Shown: one piece after another, positions 60,380 through 64,000 of the stretch
Layout: the number at the start of each line of letters is the position of its first letter
Position numbering within the stretch: the first letter of the stretch is position 1
Assembly (NCBI GenBank): GCA_907163375.1
Contig: CAJQUW010003400.1
Location: 416,901 to 480,900 of the forward strand
Source of the DNA: Prostheceraeus crozeri
Lineage: Eukaryota > Platyhelminthes > Polycladida > Euryleptidae
Direction: 5' to 3'
Length of the DNA: 64,000 nt
Made by a program: the position numbers and the translations under genes
The notes under the pieces: model-generated
Databases searched by the model: none
What the model was told of the DNA's origin: nothing
Seen by the model: only the letters and a program-made list of their open reading frames with translations

Positions 60380-61430
60380 AAATTTATTTATTGTTTTTTG
60401 GTCCTAAAACACCTCTCTCGCCATTTTGTCATAAGTATAAAACCTAAAATTGTAACAGCGTCCGTGTAAGCACAATTCTCGCTTAATTTGATTCTGGCAA
60501 TATTGGAGACAGCATTAGGGTCTACCCAGAGCGCGTTGCGGTCGTAGGATTCTCCGTGGTCGTGTCGGACTAGGTGATTGTAAGCGGGGAAGCGGTTGAC
60601 AGAGACTTGCAGTTTTGTCGCGACCCCGGGCGGGTCTAGATGTTTTTTGGTCTGGCCGAGACGGCGGCGATGGGCGACGGAATTGTTACATTGGAGCCGT
60701 GTATGAACAGGTAACGGCGGGATATAGCGGTGAAATTGTACAGTATAATAGCAAGATAATGTCAAAGGGCGCGAGAAATTGCGATTAAGTTCACTAGAAA
60801 ACTTAGGAGATATCTGGTAAACGAGTGACGAAGTTTTTTGGTTCGTTAATAGAAGACCGATAACTCGCGGTGTTGTCAACAGACGGAGTGTTTGTAAGCG
60901 TGTAAGTCTGGTGTACTCAGCGAAAACCAGGCATGATGGTGGACGTAGAACCGGCCGTGAGAACGCGCGCTACCGAAGCTCAGAATGTATTTTGCTGTGG
61001 TGCTGGAAGTCTTGTTGATAACGTTGTACCGGGTGTTGGCTATCTCGTGTTCGCGAATCGGCGCTTGTGAATCGGCCTCGTGTGGAACTTGCGTTAGTTG
61101 AGCGAAAAAAGTGTTAATGCGAAACGCGACAAGATTTACTTAGTTGAGTGAACGTGGTCTCATGAGTAAAACTCAAAATTGTATTGTTGCTCGGTTAACT
61201 AGAATAGTGGCTTGGGCGTGAACAAGGAGCCTATTATGGTTTGTAAAAAGCTTTCGTGAACAGTAAGAAAATTTCCCGCTTTTTTGTTGTTTTGGTAGTT
61301 CGATAACTGTACTATCTAGTTGGTTGTAGGAGGTTTCTCCGGTTGTAAGGAAGTGGCGCGGTAGAAAGGCGAGACAGGATAGAATGTAACTCTTGTTGAA
61401 GTTAAAGGCTTGAAGATGTGATGTTGATGA
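60380..61430. other. balanced, CpG-containing island inside the G+T-rich region
   Basis: About 1 kb in which C is common and CpG frequent (CGCGACCCCGGGCGGG). The minus strand is open from 60,879 to 60,388 (163 codons), with mixed residue use unlike neighbouring frames, but no family motif, splice structure or homologue that I can recognise. It may be a chance frame or a fragment of unrelated DNA. Confidence 0.45.
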
Positions 61431-64000
61431 ATTGTGAGATTATATAGGACGTGTGCGCGGATGTAGGTGTTTTTTTTGTTGTGTTTGTGTGGGGTTATTG
61501 TTATGGTTGTTAGTTTTTTGTGGTTAATAGTTGTGTTTATTGTTTTGTTAATTTATTTGTGTTTTAAATGAAGATTTGTATAAGGTGATTGTGGTGGTGT
61601 TATTTGGTTTGGTAATAAACTTTGATTGTTTTTTTTTGGTGGTGATTTTTTGGGTTGAATTTATCAGTTTTGTTGAGTTCCGTGAGTTTTTGTTTTTATA
61701 TGTAGGGGAGTAGATTGTGGCGAATAATGTTTAGTATATTTAGGGGTTTGATTCTTAGTTGTTGGGTGCGTTTGGTAATTAGATTATTTTGTATGTAAAG
61801 GGTATTGTTGGTGATTTTGTTATGCGTGTTTTAGTTGTGGTATTATTTTTTATTTTTGGGGGAGTTTTATTTTTTTGGGGATGTTAGGGGGGTGTTTTGT
61901 TTTGTTTTTATGTTTATATTAGTTGTTGGATTTTTGGGTGTGTTATTGTTTGATGAGGTCAGTTTTGTAAAATGTTTGTATTGTAATGATATGTGGTTTT
62001 GATTGTTTTTTTAGTTTGGATTGTTTATGTGATTTAGTTTTGGTTTCTTCGTTTTTAGTTTGGTTTAGTATTATAAAGATGCGAGGTGGGTGGTGACTTT
62101 TTGATTTGTAGAATCATAGGTTTGTTTTGTGCGAGATAGTAGTTTTGATGGTGTGCGGGTAGTTTTTTTTGTTGTGGTGTGTAGATTATATGTGGTGTTA
62201 GATTAGGTTTTGTTTTGTTAGTGTTGTAGGTGCTGTTGGGAGTGTGTTTTTGGGTGATGGTTGAAAGGTTGAATGGAGTTTGTGGTTCTGTTTGTTGTGG
62301 TGGTGTTTAATGTGGGATTTTTTGTATGTTTTGTTGAGTTGGGTTTGATCGAAGTTGTTTTTGTTGGGTTGTTAGGTGTTGTGTGGGTTTATTTTCGTGT
62401 TTGTGGTTTTAGTGGTAATTGGTGTAAATTTGGATTAGCGGTCGAGTGATGATTGGCATATTAGTGTGATTAAGTTTGTTTAGGGTATTGTTTTTATGTT
62501 GTTATTTGTTTGTTTTTATGGTGAATGTTTTACGTAAGTAGTATAAAGTTGTTTTTTGGATTTTTCGGTTGTTGTTGTGTAAAGTTTTTTGAGGGTGGAC
62601 TTGTTGGAGTTTGGATTAAGTATTTGTTTGATTATGTGCAATTTGTAAAATGTGTTAGCAGTTATGATTGTTGTCTTTTTGGTTATTTTGTATATTGTGG
62701 TAAAGATTTTTGATGTTTGGGTTTTGGTGTTTGTTGTGGATTTATGTTTTTGTGTAAAGGTTGTATTCTATTTAGATTGTTGTTTTTTGGTTTGCTTTTT
62801 GTTGTTTTTTGTTTGTATTTTTTGTATTTTTTTGATTGGTTATGTAGTTGATTTTTGATTTTGGGGGGTATTTTTTTTTTTGGTTGTTTTTTGTGGAGTA
62901 TTGTGTGTGTTTTGTTTGTTTGTAATATGGTTTGGGGTGCGTTAAAGTGTGGAGAGGAGAATTTTTGTGTTGGGTTTGTTTTTTTTGTTGGGTGTGGTTT
63001 GTTATTTTTTTTCGTTTGGTAAATGTTTTTAGTTGTATTTTCTGTTTCTGTAGTTACTTTTTGTTGTGATGTAGTTTTTTTTGTAAATGAGAGTGTTTTT
63101 TTTGTAAAGACTGTTAAATTTTGTTTGGTGTTGTTTGTTTTTTTGGTTAAATTTGTGTTAATATATTTTTTTATTTGTATTGTTTGTTTGTAAAATTGTG
63201 ACGGTGTGTTATAAAGTTATATTAAATTATTGTTGTTTGAGTTAGTTTTAAGTTGTATTTTGTTTCTTTTGGGTTGGTTTGGTTTAGTAAAGGGTATTGG
63301 TTGTGATTTGGCTCGTTTTTTTTTGTAATTTTAGTTATGATTTTTTGTTGTAATAAAGTTTATTTTTTCTGATTTTTTTATTTTGTGTAGGTTTAGGTGG
63401 GTGTTAAAAGGCGTTTAAATTAAATTTAGAAAGTTTTGTGTGTAATGTCGGTTTGTTAAAAATTGTTTAAGAGTTTAAAGATGGTGTTTAAAAATTAATG
63501 GTTAATAAGTGTAGAACTCCAGCAGGCGGTAATGACTCCGATTAAAGGTAGCGGTGTAAAATTGATTATGTTGTTGTGGTGTTATTGTGATTAAATGTTC
63601 GTGTGGGGTGAGTTTTGGTGGGATGGTGTGAATAATTAGGGAGTGGGAATGTTGATAGGTATGGGTTGGAATGATAAGTTAGGTTGTTGAACTATATATT
63701 TTGGTTAGAATATCCTTTGTTTTGAAAGATATAATATAAAATGAGTATGAGTAAAGTAATAAGTAAATGTGTGATTGGTGTGAAATGTTTGTAAATAAAA
63801 TTTTTCGCGCGAGGTGTTAGTTTGGGATGATTAAGCGAGGATTCGGTAGAATGTATGAGTAATAATGGTTGAACAAAGAAAGAAAAAAAATTTAGTTAGT
63901 GCTGAATAATAGGGGTTATATTTTATAGGATTTAATGAATATTTTGATAGAGATTTAGAGGTTATTTATTGCGTTATCGTCTTTTGAAGGAGATTTTGTT
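61431..64000. other. G+T-rich, C-depleted region, part 3
   Basis: The same strongly skewed low-complexity sequence resumes and continues past the right edge. The longest frames (62525-62858) are Phe/Val/Cys/Leu runs set by composition. Nothing annotatable. Confidence 0.75.

Noticed and set aside
46734..64000. Bisulfite-converted or fully deaminated DNA as the cause of C depletion
   Set aside because: Remaining C occurs in many contexts (CA, CT, CC), not only CpG, and balanced patches persist. A uniform chemical conversion would not leave these.
1..64000. CRISPR arrays, bacterial operons, rRNA genes, telomere repeats
   Set aside because: None seen on either strand. The intron structure and transposons are eukaryotic.

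Overview
The window looks like animal nuclear DNA: AT-rich, intron-rich, and full of degraded transposons (CR1-like LINEs, a Penelope-like element, hAT, mariner and Tc1 relics, foldback elements). The recurrent TAGGCCTA/ACATGTA words and the transposon mix suggest a marine invertebrate, perhaps an echinoderm. That assignment is an impression, not a demonstration.

Region 1, about 1-31,270 (minus strand). One gene fills this half: a kinesin-14 (C-terminal motor kinesin). Fifteen coding exons can be read, from an ATG at 31,266 down to the motor domain at 570; the rest of the motor lies beyond the left edge. Intron phases agree at every junction. The encoded order is a Ser/Pro/Thr-rich N-terminus, two copies of an aromatic W...P..W module, a UBA-like helical segment, a coiled coil, the [10 protein letters not shown] neck and the P-loop GQTGSGKT. 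The introns hold a 5'-truncated CR1-like LINE with an open RT frame and an 8-bp target duplication, a non-autonomous hAT element, LINE tails, a mariner relic, a Penelope-like element with a broken RT active site, foldback palindromes and two hammerhead-ribozyme-like motifs.

Region 2, about 31,270-44,890. This is non-genic DNA with mobile elements. It holds a LINE C-terminal relic, a degenerate GTTTAAACC minisatellite, a 298-bp tandem duplication with a tRNA-like sequence in each copy, and an hAT transposon (35,952-38,835) with matching ends and a perfect 8-bp target duplication but a single-base frameshift. It also holds a Tc1 relic, a 66-bp-arm near-perfect palindrome, and a foldback element apparently inserted into another copy of its own family.

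Region 3, about 44,890-64,000. Base composition changes abruptly and stays abnormal. A G-rich block is followed by a purine-rich block and a long C-run. After that come about 17 kb of G+T-rich sequence with almost no C on this strand, interrupted by a few balanced islands. I recognise no gene there. The two leading readings are an assembly or base-calling artefact, or real DNA with strong strand-asymmetric base composition; the sequence alone cannot decide.
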